DNA from: Gemmatimonadota bacterium
GTDB taxonomy: Bacteria; Gemmatimonadota; Gemmatimonadetes; Gemmatimonadales; Gemmatimonadaceae
Length of the DNA stretch: 64,000 nt
Direction: 5' to 3'
NCBI GenBank assembly: GCA_021298835.1
Contig: JAJTHG010000019.1
Coordinates: forward strand, 62,001 to 126,000
This document shows, piece after piece, positions 35,183-42,914 of this stretch. Each line of letters opens with the position of its first letter. The first letter of the stretch is position 1. The translations under genes and the position numbers were made by a program. The notes under the pieces are model-generated. The model was not told the origin of the DNA. It worked only from the letters and a program-made list of their open reading frames with translations, and ran no database searches.

Positions 35183-35965
35183 TCAGTAGTGGCAGACGGC
35201 GCAGTCGTAGCGCGCCTTCTTGAGCGCGGGCGACTGGGCGGCGGCGGGCGCCGGCGCGGCGGGCGCCGGCGCGGCGGCCTCCTGGGCCCGCGCCTCGGGG
35301 ACGACGGAGCCGAAGAACTTCTGCAAGAACGACTTCGGCGCCGCGACCGGCGCGGCGGCCGCGAGCTGGAAGGCGCCGTCGGCGGCCTTGGTGTAGCCCG
35401 ACGCGACCTCGCCCTTGACCGGGTCGTAGCCGTTGACGTGGCACGAGACGCACCAGCCCATGTTGAGCGAGCTGTACTGGAAGACACGCTGCATCTTCTG
35501 CACCTGGCCGTGGCACGACTGGCAGGTGACGCCGCTCTTCACGTGGCGCATGTGCGGGAACTGGACGTAGTCGGGCACCTTGTGGATGCGGACCCACGGC
35601 ACCGGCTTCTTCTCGGCCCAGTACTTGGCGAGCTTCTGGATCTCGGGGCTCTGCGCCTTGACGACCGTGTGGCAGCCCATGCAGGTGCCGACGGCGGGCA
35701 TGCCGGGATCGGGCGACTTGTTGGCGGCGAAGTGGCAGTACTGGCAGTTCATCTTCGCCTTCTGCACATGCACCGGGTGCGGGAAGGCGATCGGCTGCTC
35801 CGGGGCATAGCCCTGCTTGGACGACGCGCCGTGGTAACCCCACGGGCCCTTGGGGGCGTCGATGCGCGTCGTCGTGTCCGACGGGGCCTGCGCGGCGGCC
35901 GGCGCGGCCCCGCCCATCGCCAGCGCGGCGACCACCACCGCCACGTGCTTCCAGCTCACGGTCAT
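35183..35965 (-). CDS. actA: Alternative complex III subunit ActA (pentaheme cytochrome c)
   Basis: 260 residues with signal peptide (VAVVVAALAMGGAAPAAAQ). Five CxxCH heme c sites lie at about 74-78, 95-99, 148-152, 172-176 and 255-259. The first four form a compact domain. The fifth is separated by an Ala/Pro-rich linker of about 30 residues and sits at the very C-terminus. This is the first gene of actABCDEF. The start giving the signal peptide (MTVSWKHV) was chosen over longer frames. A CRP-type palindrome lies 65 bp upstream of the ATG, and no TANNNT-like -10 is seen in between, which would fit activator dependence. Confidence 0.95.
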   Translation of the reverse strand: MTVSWKHVAVVVAALAMGGAAPAAAQAPSDTTTRIDAPKGPWGYHGASSKQGYAPEQPIAFPHPVHVQKAKMNCQYCHFAANKSPDPGMPAVGTCMGCHTVVKAQSPEIQKLAKYWAEKKPVPWVRIHKVPDYVQFPHMRHVKSGVTCQSCHGQVQKMQRVFQYSSLNMGWCVSCHVNGYDPVKGEVASGYTKAADGAFQLAAAAPVAAPKSFLQKFFGSVVPEARAQEAAAPAPAAPAPAAAQSPALKKARYDCAVCHY

Positions 35966-36029
35966 GAGGGTCTTCGGTGAGAGTGCCGTTCCCGCCCCGT
36001 CGCGTTCTGCGGCGAAGCGTGTCACGGCG

Positions 36030-36049
36030 CTTGTGAAAAGTTTCACAAG
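36030..36049. promoter_or_regulatory. CRP/FNR-type operator upstream of the actA-F operon
   Basis: CTTGTGAAAAGTTTCACAAG: a perfect 9-bp inverted repeat with a 2-bp centre, containing TGTGA-N6-TCACA, the classical CRP core. It lies in the 264-bp gap between trmJ and actA, about 65 bp before the actA ATG. It is one of the few AT-rich stretches there. Confidence 0.75.
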
Positions 36050-36229
36050 AGGAACGCCCAATTCGGGAAAGTTCTCTCCGCCCGAACCCGGAATCAAGGG
36101 AGCCGACTCGGCGGGCACCTGCGGAGCACTGCGCCGTCGCGCAACGGCGCGATCGGCGTGCAGGGCCGAGGCGACCGCGGTGCGACGGGAACGACGACTG
36201 GGACTTCGGGTCCGAACGCCGCGCCGCGC

Positions 36230-37021
36230 TCAGGGCGCGGGATCGCGGTCGTCGGGCGAACCGGCGCCGGCCCCGCCGAGTTCCCGGCGCTGTCGTTCGA
36301 AGGCACGGGCGACCTCGATCGCCATCGCGCGGACCAGCTCGATCTCCCGGGCATCCGGCTCGGCGCGGAACGCGAGGGAGCGCACCGACCGCATGACGTG
36401 CTCGGGGAAGCGGGTCTTGAGGAAGTCGATCGTGTGCAGCGCCCGCTCGGCGGCGGCAAAGAGTCGCTCGTAGGCCTCCTGGCTCGCCGGGGGGGCGTCC
36501 TTGCGCGGCCGCTTCGGCGCCCGGGTCGCGTCGCCGGCCCCCAGGTGCAGTTCGTAGAGGCCGATCAGCACGGCCTGCGCCACGTTGAGCGAGGCGTGGT
36601 CGGTGGTGGGGATCGTCACGGCGAGGGAGGCGCGGTCGATCGCCTCGTTGGGGAGCCCCCAGTCCTCGCGGCCGAAGAGGAGCGCGACCGGCCCGTGCGC
36701 GGCGTCCTCGAGGAGCCGCGCGGCGGCTTCGCGCGGGGCGACGACCGGCCACTTGGCGGCGCGCGGCTTCCCGATGAAGGCGGCGACGCGGACGCAGTCG
36801 GCGACCGCCTCGTCGAGCGATGCATGGATGCGGATCGCGTCGATGATGTCGCGGGTGCCGTGCGCGATCCCCTCGAGCCGGTACGGGTCGTACGGGCAGG
36901 GGCGGACGAGCCGCAGGTCGCGGACGCCCATGTTCTTCATGGCGCGGACGGTGCCGGCGATGTTGACCGGGTCCTGCGGTTCGAGGAGGACGACGCGGAC
37001 CTGCTGCGCGAGGATGGACAT
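36230..37021 (-). CDS. trmJ: tRNA (cytidine/uridine-2'-O-)-methyltransferase TrmJ-type, SPOUT family
   Basis: 263-residue SpoU/TrmH-class methyltransferase modifying the ribose at position 32 of tRNA anticodon loops with S-adenosylmethionine. Conserved blocks in order: [24 protein letters not shown] (motif 1), [17 protein letters not shown] (motif 2) and [22 protein letters not shown] (motif 3), which build the SPOUT knot. A C-terminal helical extension of about 90 residues matches the TrmJ subgroup. The start ATG (MSILAQQ) was chosen over an upstream TTG. TAGATT lies ten bases upstream and there is no Shine-Dalgarno. Confidence 0.9.
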   Translation of the reverse strand: MSILAQQVRVVLLEPQDPVNIAGTVRAMKNMGVRDLRLVRPCPYDPYRLEGIAHGTRDIIDAIRIHASLDEAVADCVRVAAFIGKPRAAKWPVVAPREAAARLLEDAAHGPVALLFGREDWGLPNEAIDRASLAVTIPTTDHASLNVAQAVLIGLYELHLGAGDATRAPKRPRKDAPPASQEAYERLFAAAERALHTIDFLKTRFPEHVMRSVRSLAFRAEPDAREIELVRAMAIEVARAFERQRRELGGAGAGSPDDRDPAP

Positions 37022-37031
37022 GGGCGCGTGC

Positions 37032-37037
37032 AATCTA
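37032..37037 (-). promoter_or_regulatory. Candidate -10 element of trmJ
   Basis: TAGATT on the minus strand, ten bases before the chosen ATG, with no Shine-Dalgarno between. Confidence 0.4.
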
Positions 37038-37104
37038 GACAGGACGGGTCGGGGGACGCGGCCACCGGCGGGGGGCGTCCCGTGCCCGCGCTTGTCGCCG
37101 CCCT

Positions 37105-37110
37105 TAGCTT
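37105..37110 (+). promoter_or_regulatory. Candidate -10 element of the dedA gene
   Basis: TAGCTT on the plus strand, nine bases before the ATG at 37120, with no ribosome-binding site between. Confidence 0.35.
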
Positions 37111-37119
37111 TGGCTCACG

Positions 37120-37761
37120 ATGCTCGACCTCCTGCGCGAATTCCTCGAGAAGCTCCGCGACCTCCCCGCCCTGGTGCAGTGGGCGGGGTACGTCGGCGTC
37201 ACCGCGATCATCTTCGTGGAGACCGGGACGCTGTTCTTCTTCCTGCCGGGCGACTCGCTGCTGGTGAGCGCCGGGCTCGTGGCCGCGCAGCCGAGGTTCG
37301 GGCTCAACGTGTGGCTGCTCGGGGGGCTCTGCTCGGTGGCGGCGATCGTCGGCGACTCCGTCTCGTACGCGATCGGGCGCCAGCTCGGTCCCCGGCTCTT
37401 CACGAAGACCGACTCGTTCCTCTTCAACCAGAAGCACCTGAAGACGGCGCACGACTTCTACGAGAGGTACGGCGGCAAGACGATCGTGCTCGCGCGGTTC
37501 GTGCCGATCGTGCGGACGTTCGCGCCGGTCGTCGCCGGCGCGGCCGCCATGGAGTACCGCCGCTTCCTCTACTTCAACGTCACCGGCGGGCTGCTCTGGA
37601 TCTGGAGCATGCTCCTGCTCGGCTACTGGCTCGGCAACGTGATCCCGGGGCTCGACAAGCAGGTGGACAAGCTCGCGCTCCTGATCGTGTTCCTCTCGAT
37701 CCTCCCGATCCTCTGGGAGTGGTACAAGGGCCGCCGGCGCGCCGCGAACGCGGCGGGCTGA
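37120..37761 (+). CDS. dedA: DedA-family membrane protein
   Basis: 213 residues, four to five hydrophobic segments. DedA (SNARE-associated/VTT domain) proteins act as lipid scramblases or flippases, for example recycling undecaprenyl phosphate. Family signatures are visible: [17 protein letters not shown], the re-entrant loop [13 protein letters not shown], and the second half [32 protein letters not shown] with its conserved Arg and Pro. Sixty bases separate it from superoxide dismutase on the same strand, which has its own GGAG. Confidence 0.93.
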   Translation: MLDLLREFLEKLRDLPALVQWAGYVGVTAIIFVETGTLFFFLPGDSLLVSAGLVAAQPRFGLNVWLLGGLCSVAAIVGDSVSYAIGRQLGPRLFTKTDSFLFNQKHLKTAHDFYERYGGKTIVLARFVPIVRTFAPVVAGAAAMEYRRFLYFNVTGGLLWIWSMLLLGYWLGNVIPGLDKQVDKLALLIVFLSILPILWEWYKGRRRAANAAG

Positions 37762-37820
37762 CCGGGCCCCGTCTCGCCCTTCGTTTCCCCCCGTCCGACC
37801 GCCCCCTCCCGGAGACCGCC

Positions 37821-38417
37821 ATGGCGCACACGCTGCCGCCCCTGCCCTACGCCCCCGAGGCGCTCGAGCCCCACCTCGACGCCCAGACGATGCAGATCCA
37901 CCACGGGAAGCATCACCAGGCGTACGTGACGAACCTCAACGCCGCGATCGAGAAGGCCCCCGAACTCGCCTCGTGGTCGCTGGACGAGCTGTGCGCGCGG
38001 ATCGCGCAGGTGCCGGAGGGGGTGCGGACGGCCGTGCGCAACAACGGCGGCGGGCACTGGAACCACTCGATGTTCTGGCGGTGGATGTCGCCCACGGGCG
38101 GCGGCGAGCCGACGGGTCGGCTGGCCGACCTGATCACGCAGGCGTTCGGCGGCTTCGCCTCCTTCAAGGAGCAGTTCCAGCAGGCCGGCATGACGCGCTT
38201 CGGCTCGGGCTGGGCGTGGCTGGTGAAGGACGGGACGACGCTCGCGATCATGAGTACGCCGAACCAGGACAACCCCGCGATGGAGGGCAAGCACGCGCTC
38301 CTCGGCGTGGACGTGTGGGAGCATGCGTACTACCTCAAGTACCAGAATCGGCGGGCCGACTACCTGGGCGCGTGGTGGCACGTCGTGAACTGGGAGGCGG
38401 TCGCCGCCGGGCTCTGA
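37821..38417 (+). CDS. sodA: Superoxide dismutase, Mn/Fe family (Mn-type residues)
   Basis: 198 residues. Metal ligands are His in [13 protein letters not shown], His in [11 protein letters not shown], and Asp and His in DVWEHAYY. The GGGHWNH glycine and the Gln in PNQDNP are features of Mn-type enzymes (Fe enzymes keep the Gln in the other position), so Mn or cambialistic use is likely. No signal peptide, so cytoplasmic. CGGAG lies seven bases before the ATG. A long hairpin at 38481-38522 follows. Confidence 0.95.
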   Translation: MAHTLPPLPYAPEALEPHLDAQTMQIHHGKHHQAYVTNLNAAIEKAPELASWSLDELCARIAQVPEGVRTAVRNNGGGHWNHSMFWRWMSPTGGGEPTGRLADLITQAFGGFASFKEQFQQAGMTRFGSGWAWLVKDGTTLAIMSTPNQDNPAMEGKHALLGVDVWEHAYYLKYQNRRADYLGAWWHVVNWEAVAAGL

Positions 38418-38419
38418 CC

Positions 38420-38466
38420 CCGGCGTCCGGCGACCGGCGACCGGCGACCGGCGTCCGGCGTCCGGC
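38420..38466. repeat. Short 7-bp tandem repeat CCGGCG(A/T)
   Basis: Six consecutive copies of CCGGCGA/CCGGCGT directly after the superoxide dismutase stop codon, before the terminator hairpin. Confidence 0.85.
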
Positions 38467-38480
38467 CTCTCGCGGGCTTG

Positions 38481-38522
38481 CGGGGCGGGTGGGGCGGCGC
38501 ACGAGCCGCCCCGCCCGCCCCG
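38481..38522. terminator. Bidirectional terminator hairpin between sodA and the antiporter gene
   Basis: Arms 38481-38498 and 38505-38522 are 18 bp with one G-T mismatch (CGGGGCGGGTGGGGCGGC), with a six-base loop GCACGA. It lies between two convergent genes, 4 bp from the antiporter stop. There is no T-tract on either side. Confidence 0.65.
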
Positions 38523-38526
38523 TCGC

Positions 38527-39795
38527 CTATCGCTCTCCCGCGACGAGGTCGTCGATGCCGCCGTCGCCCGGCTGCGCGAGCGTGTCGGCATCGAGCGGCC
38601 GGCGGCGGGCCAGCAGCCCGAGCAGCGGCGGCGTGACGAACGTCGTCGCCAGCACCATGAGCATGATCGCGCCGAACTCGCCGCCGGCGATCGCACCGGA
38701 GGCGAGCCCCATCTGGGCGAAGATGAGGCCGACCTCGCCGCGCGGCACCATCGCCACGCCGACGAGGAGCTTGTCGCCGCGGAACCACCACGGGGCGAAG
38801 CCGGCGGCCACCTTGCCCGCGACACCGACGAGGACGAGGCCCGCGCCGAGCGCGAGCGCCTTCGGGTCGGCGAGGGCCCGGAGGTCCACCGCAGCGCCGA
38901 CCGAGGCGAAGAAGATGGGCACGAAGAAGTGCCCGAGGTTCGTCGAGAACGCCTGGATCTCGTCGCGCTGGCGGGTGGGATGGAGGATCACGCCGGCCGC
39001 GAAGGCGCCGACGATCATCGCTGAGCCCGACCGCGCGGCCATCCACGCGAGACCGAAGGCGACGGCCATCGCGAGCAGCCCGAGCGCCCCGGTGAGGCGA
39101 ATGCGCGCGATCGCGCGCAGGTAGGGCCGGATCAGCACGCCCCCCACCAGCAGGGCGGTGACCACGAAGCCCACGGCCACCGCGCCGGTGCGTGCGACGC
39201 CCCAGACGTCCACATGGCCACCGGCGACGACGCCGGCGATGACCGCGAGGATGATGAGCCCGACGATGTCGTCGAGCACCGCGGCGCCGAGCGTCACCTG
39301 CCCCTCGGGGGTGCCGAGCCGCCCGAGGTCGGAGAGGACGCGCGCGGAGATGCCGATCGAGGTGGCTGTGAGGGCCGCGCCACCGACGAGGGACGGCACC
39401 TGCCCGTAGTCCATCGCCTGCATCAGGGCGTAGCCGCCGGCGAACGGCAGGACGACGCCGACGAGCCCGACCGTGGATGCCGCGGTCCCGACGCGGGTCA
39501 ACGACGCGAGGTCGGTGTGGAGGCCGATCTCGAAGAGCAGGAGGATGACCCCGAGCTCGCTGAAGGCGTGGATGACCGGGTCCTGCGGATCGAGCAGGCG
39601 GAGGGCCGAGCCACCGAGCACGACGCCGGCGACGAGCTCGCCGAGCACCGCCGGCTGGCCGGCGCGCTGGGCCAGCTCGCCGAGCAGCTTGGTGGCCGCA
39701 ATGACCGCGACCAGGGTGACGAGAAGCGTCTCGAAGCCACCGGCCGCCCCGGCCGCCCCGGCGGCCGCCCCGGCGGCCGCCTCGCGCAGGATCAC
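38527..39795 (-). CDS. Monovalent cation:proton antiporter (CPA2 family)
   Basis: 422 residues with about 12-13 helices. The ion-binding aspartate pair is in AAVLDDIVGLIIL, with TATSIGISARVLSDLG before it, matching the crossed-helix region of NapA/KefB-type CPA2 transporters. VPRGEVGLIFAQMGLASG is the conserved late segment. There is no TrkA-N domain at the C-terminus. It starts at GTG overlapping the speA stop (GTGA). The first 20 residues are unusually rich in Ala and Gly (AAAGAAAGAAGAAGG), encoded by a GGCCGCCCC-type tandem repeat around 39750-39782. It exchanges Na+ or K+ for H+; the specific ion is unknown. Confidence 0.9.
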   Translation of the reverse strand: MILREAAAGAAAGAAGAAGGFETLLVTLVAVIAATKLLGELAQRAGQPAVLGELVAGVVLGGSALRLLDPQDPVIHAFSELGVILLLFEIGLHTDLASLTRVGTAASTVGLVGVVLPFAGGYALMQAMDYGQVPSLVGGAALTATSIGISARVLSDLGRLGTPEGQVTLGAAVLDDIVGLIILAVIAGVVAGGHVDVWGVARTGAVAVGFVVTALLVGGVLIRPYLRAIARIRLTGALGLLAMAVAFGLAWMAARSGSAMIVGAFAAGVILHPTRQRDEIQAFSTNLGHFFVPIFFASVGAAVDLRALADPKALALGAGLVLVGVAGKVAAGFAPWWFRGDKLLVGVAMVPRGEVGLIFAQMGLASGAIAGGEFGAIMLMVLATTFVTPPLLGLLARRRPLDADTLAQPGDGGIDDLVAGER

Positions 39796-41735
39796 GCCGG
39801 GGTCTCCTCGCCTTCGAGGTAGGTATAGCCCTCGAGGCCGGCGACGTAGTCGGCGATGAAGGTGTTGGCCTCGGCGCGCGTGATGCCGGTGCAGCCCTGG
39901 ACCTTGCGGCGGAAGGTGGCCAGCAGGTCGGAGGCGCGGAACTCGACGTAGTCGAGCACCTCGGTGACGGTGTCGCCGCGGACGAGGTCGGTGATCTCGT
40001 AGCCGCCACCCTCCCGGAGCCGCACGTGCACGGCGTGGGTATCGCCGAACAGGTTGTGCAGGTCGCCGAGGATCTCCTGGTAGGCCCCGGTCAGGAAGAC
40101 GCCGAGCACGTACGGCTCGCCCTCGCGGACGGCGTGCAGCTCGAGCGACGGCTTGTCGCCGATGAAGCGATCGATCTTGCCGTCGGAGTCGCAGGTGACG
40201 TCCTGCAGCGTACCGCGACGCACGGGCTCCTCGTCGAGCCGGTGGACGGGCATGATCGGGAACTGCTGGTCGATCGCCCAGTTGTCGGGCAGCGACTGGA
40301 ACAGGGAGAAGTTGCAGAAGTAGCGGTCCACGAGGGTGTCGTCAACGGCGTCGCCGATGTCGGCGAACTTCTTGCGGTCGGCGTCCACGTAGCGCGCCAC
40401 GGCGTTGACGGTGGCGAGGTAGAGCTGCTCGGCGATCGCGAGGCCGCGGAGGGAGAGCACGCCGGCGCCGAAGAGGGTGCGCGCCTTCTCCTTGTTGTGC
40501 TGGGCATCGTGGAAGTGCTCGCGTGCGCGCCGCTTGGTGACGGCCCGGAGGTCGGCGAGCATCTCGTGCAGCAGCGCGTGGTCGTCGTCGGTGAGGGTCG
40601 GCAGCTCGCCCGGCTCCTGGCGCTCGACGTCGATGACGTTGAGCAGGAGCAGGGCGTGATGGGCGGTGAGGGCGCGTCCCGACTCGCTGACGATGTGGGG
40701 CATCGGCAGCTCGTGCTCGCGGCAGGCCTCCGCGAGCGCATAGACGACGTCGGACGCGTACTCCTGCAGGGTGTAGTTGATGCTCGCCTGGTTGGTGCTG
40801 GCGGTGCCGTCGTAGTCCACACCGAGGCCGCCGCCGACGTCCACGTGCGTGATGTCGCAGCCGGCGGCCTTGAGCTCGACGTAGAAGCGGGTGATCTCCT
40901 GCAGCGCCGCCTTGATGAAGCGGATGTCGGTGACCTGCGAGCCGATGTGGAAGTGGATCAGCTTGAGGATGTCGAGCGCCTGCTCGGCGCGCAGCTTGTC
41001 GAGGAGCTTGACGAGTTGCGACGTGGTGAGCCCGAACTTCGACTTCTCGCCCCCCGACTGCGCCCATCGCCCCGAGCCCTCGGAGGCCAGCTTGATGCGC
41101 ACCCCGGCGTTGGGAGTCACGCCGAGCTCGCGCGCGACCTGGAGCAGCGTGTCGAGCTCGGAGAGCTGCTCGAGCACGATGAACACCTTGTGGCCGAGCT
41201 TCTGCCCCATGAGGGCGAGCCGCAGGAATTCCTCGTCCTTGTAGCCGTTGCAGATGATCAGGTGGTCGGCGTTCTCGACGAGGCCGAGGACGATCTGCAG
41301 CTCGGGCTTCGACCCGCACTCGAGCCCGACGCCCTTGTCGCGGCCGAACTGGACGATCTCCTCGACGACGTGGCGCTGCTGGTTGACCTTGATCGGGTAC
41401 ACCGAGGTGTAGGCACCGGTGTACTCGAACTCGCGGATCGCGTTGGCGAAGCTGTCGTCGAGCTGGCGGATGCGGGCGGCGAGGATGTCGCTGAAGCGGA
41501 ACAGGATCGGGAGCCCGACGCCCTGCGCCTGGAGGTCGTTGGCGAGGTCGAAGAGGTCCACCTCGCGCGCGGCGTCCCCCGGGTTCGAGCGCACCACGAC
41601 GTGGCCGCGCTCGTTGACGTCGAAGTAGCCGATCCCCCAGCCCTCGACGTTGTAGAGGGCGCGGGCGCGGTCGATCGTCCAGGGTGCCGGGGGCGCCGGC
41701 TCCGCCTTGCGGCGCTCGAGGGTCTGGGTGCTCAT
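39792..41735 (-). CDS. speA: Biosynthetic arginine decarboxylase
   Basis: 647-residue PLP enzyme (fold III) converting arginine to agmatine for polyamine synthesis. The PLP-lysine motif TSVYPIKVNQQ is near residue 113. Further blocks are HFHIGSQ, HVDVGGGLGVDYDG with the glycine loop for the phosphate, and VSESGRAL. Length matches SpeA (about 630-660). The start ATG has TAGGAT nine bases upstream and no Shine-Dalgarno, so it may be leaderless. It is followed by the antiporter gene in the same operon. Agmatinase or other polyamine genes are not in the window. Confidence 0.95.
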   Translation of the reverse strand: MSTQTLERRKAEPAPPAPWTIDRARALYNVEGWGIGYFDVNERGHVVVRSNPGDAAREVDLFDLANDLQAQGVGLPILFRFSDILAARIRQLDDSFANAIREFEYTGAYTSVYPIKVNQQRHVVEEIVQFGRDKGVGLECGSKPELQIVLGLVENADHLIICNGYKDEEFLRLALMGQKLGHKVFIVLEQLSELDTLLQVARELGVTPNAGVRIKLASEGSGRWAQSGGEKSKFGLTTSQLVKLLDKLRAEQALDILKLIHFHIGSQVTDIRFIKAALQEITRFYVELKAAGCDITHVDVGGGLGVDYDGTASTNQASINYTLQEYASDVVYALAEACREHELPMPHIVSESGRALTAHHALLLLNVIDVERQEPGELPTLTDDDHALLHEMLADLRAVTKRRAREHFHDAQHNKEKARTLFGAGVLSLRGLAIAEQLYLATVNAVARYVDADRKKFADIGDAVDDTLVDRYFCNFSLFQSLPDNWAIDQQFPIMPVHRLDEEPVRRGTLQDVTCDSDGKIDRFIGDKPSLELHAVREGEPYVLGVFLTGAYQEILGDLHNLFGDTHAVHVRLREGGGYEITDLVRGDTVTEVLDYVEFRASDLLATFRRKVQGCTGITRAEANTFIADYVAGLEGYTYLEGEETPA

Positions 41736-41744
41736 GGTGCGGGA

Positions 41745-41750
41745 ATCCTA
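41745..41750 (-). promoter_or_regulatory. Candidate -10 element of speA
   Basis: TAGGAT on the minus strand, nine bases before the ATG at 41735, with no ribosome-binding site between. Confidence 0.35.
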
Positions 41751-41851
41751 AGGGAATCCGGCCCCCCCGGAAACGCCCGCCGGGCTGGTGGAGCGTGGCG
41801 GGCGCGTGCAGCATTCCGGCGGTCCCTTCCTCCCCCCGATCCGAGGCTCCG

Positions 41852-42310
41852 ATGCGCCGTCCTCCCGTCTCCGTCCGCCGCTCCGTCCGGGTCGCCCTCG
41901 CCGTCACCGGGCTCGCCGGCATCGCCGCACTCCCCGTCCGCCCCGCCGGTGCCCAGGCACGCCCGCAGGTCGTCGCGTCGCCCGACGCCTCGCCCGCCTC
42001 GTCGGTGGCGAAGGGCGAGCGGCAACTCATCTGCCGCGGGGGCACGATCCCGACCGGCTGGATCCTCGTGGACGACGTGAAGGACGCCACGAGCTGCCGC
42101 GGCGACAACCCGGCGATCCTCAACACGTTCAACGTCTGGGCGATCGAGAAGTACGAGGGACGCCCGGCGGGCACCCTGATGGACGTCTGCGCCACGACCC
42201 CGACCCCCAAGGGGTGGGTCCTGGTGGACGTGTATCGCGACAAGGCCACCTGCGGGCATCCGCAGGAGAGCTGGGGCGCCAACGTGAAGCGCATCCGCAA
42301 GGGGAGCTGA
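41852..42310 (+). CDS. Secreted protein with a two-fold cysteine repeat, function unknown
   Basis: 152 residues. Signal peptide VRVALAVTGLAGIAALPVRPAGAQ. The mature part consists of two similar segments of about 40 residues: LICRGGTIPTGWILVDDVKDATSC, ending NVWAIEKY, and DVCATTPTPKGWVLVDVYRDKATC, ending NVKRIRKG. Each has C, then (T/I)P-x-GW-(I/V)-LVD, then D-A-T-C or K-A-T-C, then N-V. The paired cysteines could form one disulfide per repeat. I do not recognise a named family. GAGG precedes the ATG, and a DUF502 gene follows 37 bp later. Confidence 0.7.
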   Translation: MRRPPVSVRRSVRVALAVTGLAGIAALPVRPAGAQARPQVVASPDASPASSVAKGERQLICRGGTIPTGWILVDDVKDATSCRGDNPAILNTFNVWAIEKYEGRPAGTLMDVCATTPTPKGWVLVDVYRDKATCGHPQESWGANVKRIRKGS

Positions 42311-42347
42311 GCCCCGACGCCCCGGCGTCCCTACGCCCCGGCGTCCG

Positions 42348-42914
42348 ATGCGCCGCGTTGCCGGATGGTTCCTCAACGGCCTCGCCGTCGCCGCCCCGCT
42401 GGGGCTGACGGCGTGGGCCGTCGTCTGGGCGTTCCGGACGGTGGACGGCTGGCTCGGCCTGCCCTACCCCGGCGCCGGCCTGGCGATCACGCTGCTGGGG
42501 ATCACCGTGGTCGGTGCGCTCGCGTCGAACGTGATCGCCACGCGCGCCGTCGGGCTGCTCGACCGGCTCTTCGAGCGGCTCCCCCTCGTGCGGCTGCTGT
42601 ACACGAGCATCAAGGACCTCTTCGAGGCCTTCGTCGGCGACAAGCGCCGCTTCACCGTGCCGGTGCTCGTGCCGGGCGAGCACGGGGGCGACTCCCGCGT
42701 GCTCGGCTTCATCACCCACGAGGGCGTCGCCGCCCTCGGCCTCGCCGACTACGTCGCCGTGTACCTGCCCTTCAGCTACAGCGTGGCGGGGCGCGTCATC
42801 TTCTTCCCCGTCGCCCAGGTCGCCCGGGTGGACGTGGACGGCGGCGAGGCGATGGCCTTCATCGTGTCGGGCGGGGTGACGGACCTGACGCCGAGGGCCG
42901 CGCGAGCCGAGTGA
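42348..42914 (+). CDS. DUF502 family membrane protein
   Basis: 188 residues with two N-terminal hydrophobic segments (WFLNGLAVAAPLGLTAWAVVWAF and AGLAITLLGITVVGALASNVIA). A conserved cytoplasmic or peripheral domain contains PLVRLLYTSIKDLFEAFVGDKRRF, GFITHEG and VYLPFSYSVAGRVIFFP. These are standard DUF502 blocks. Function is unknown in the family. The last 56 bases overlap the convergent glycosidase gene on the other strand. Confidence 0.88.
   Translation: MRRVAGWFLNGLAVAAPLGLTAWAVVWAFRTVDGWLGLPYPGAGLAITLLGITVVGALASNVIATRAVGLLDRLFERLPLVRLLYTSIKDLFEAFVGDKRRFTVPVLVPGEHGGDSRVLGFITHEGVAALGLADYVAVYLPFSYSVAGRVIFFPVAQVARVDVDGGEAMAFIVSGGVTDLTPRAARAE

Noticed and set aside
31915-35223. Long plus-strand open frame of about 1100 codons
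   Set aside because: Antisense to actB, which has a Tat signal and all Fe-S cysteines. No protein features of its own.
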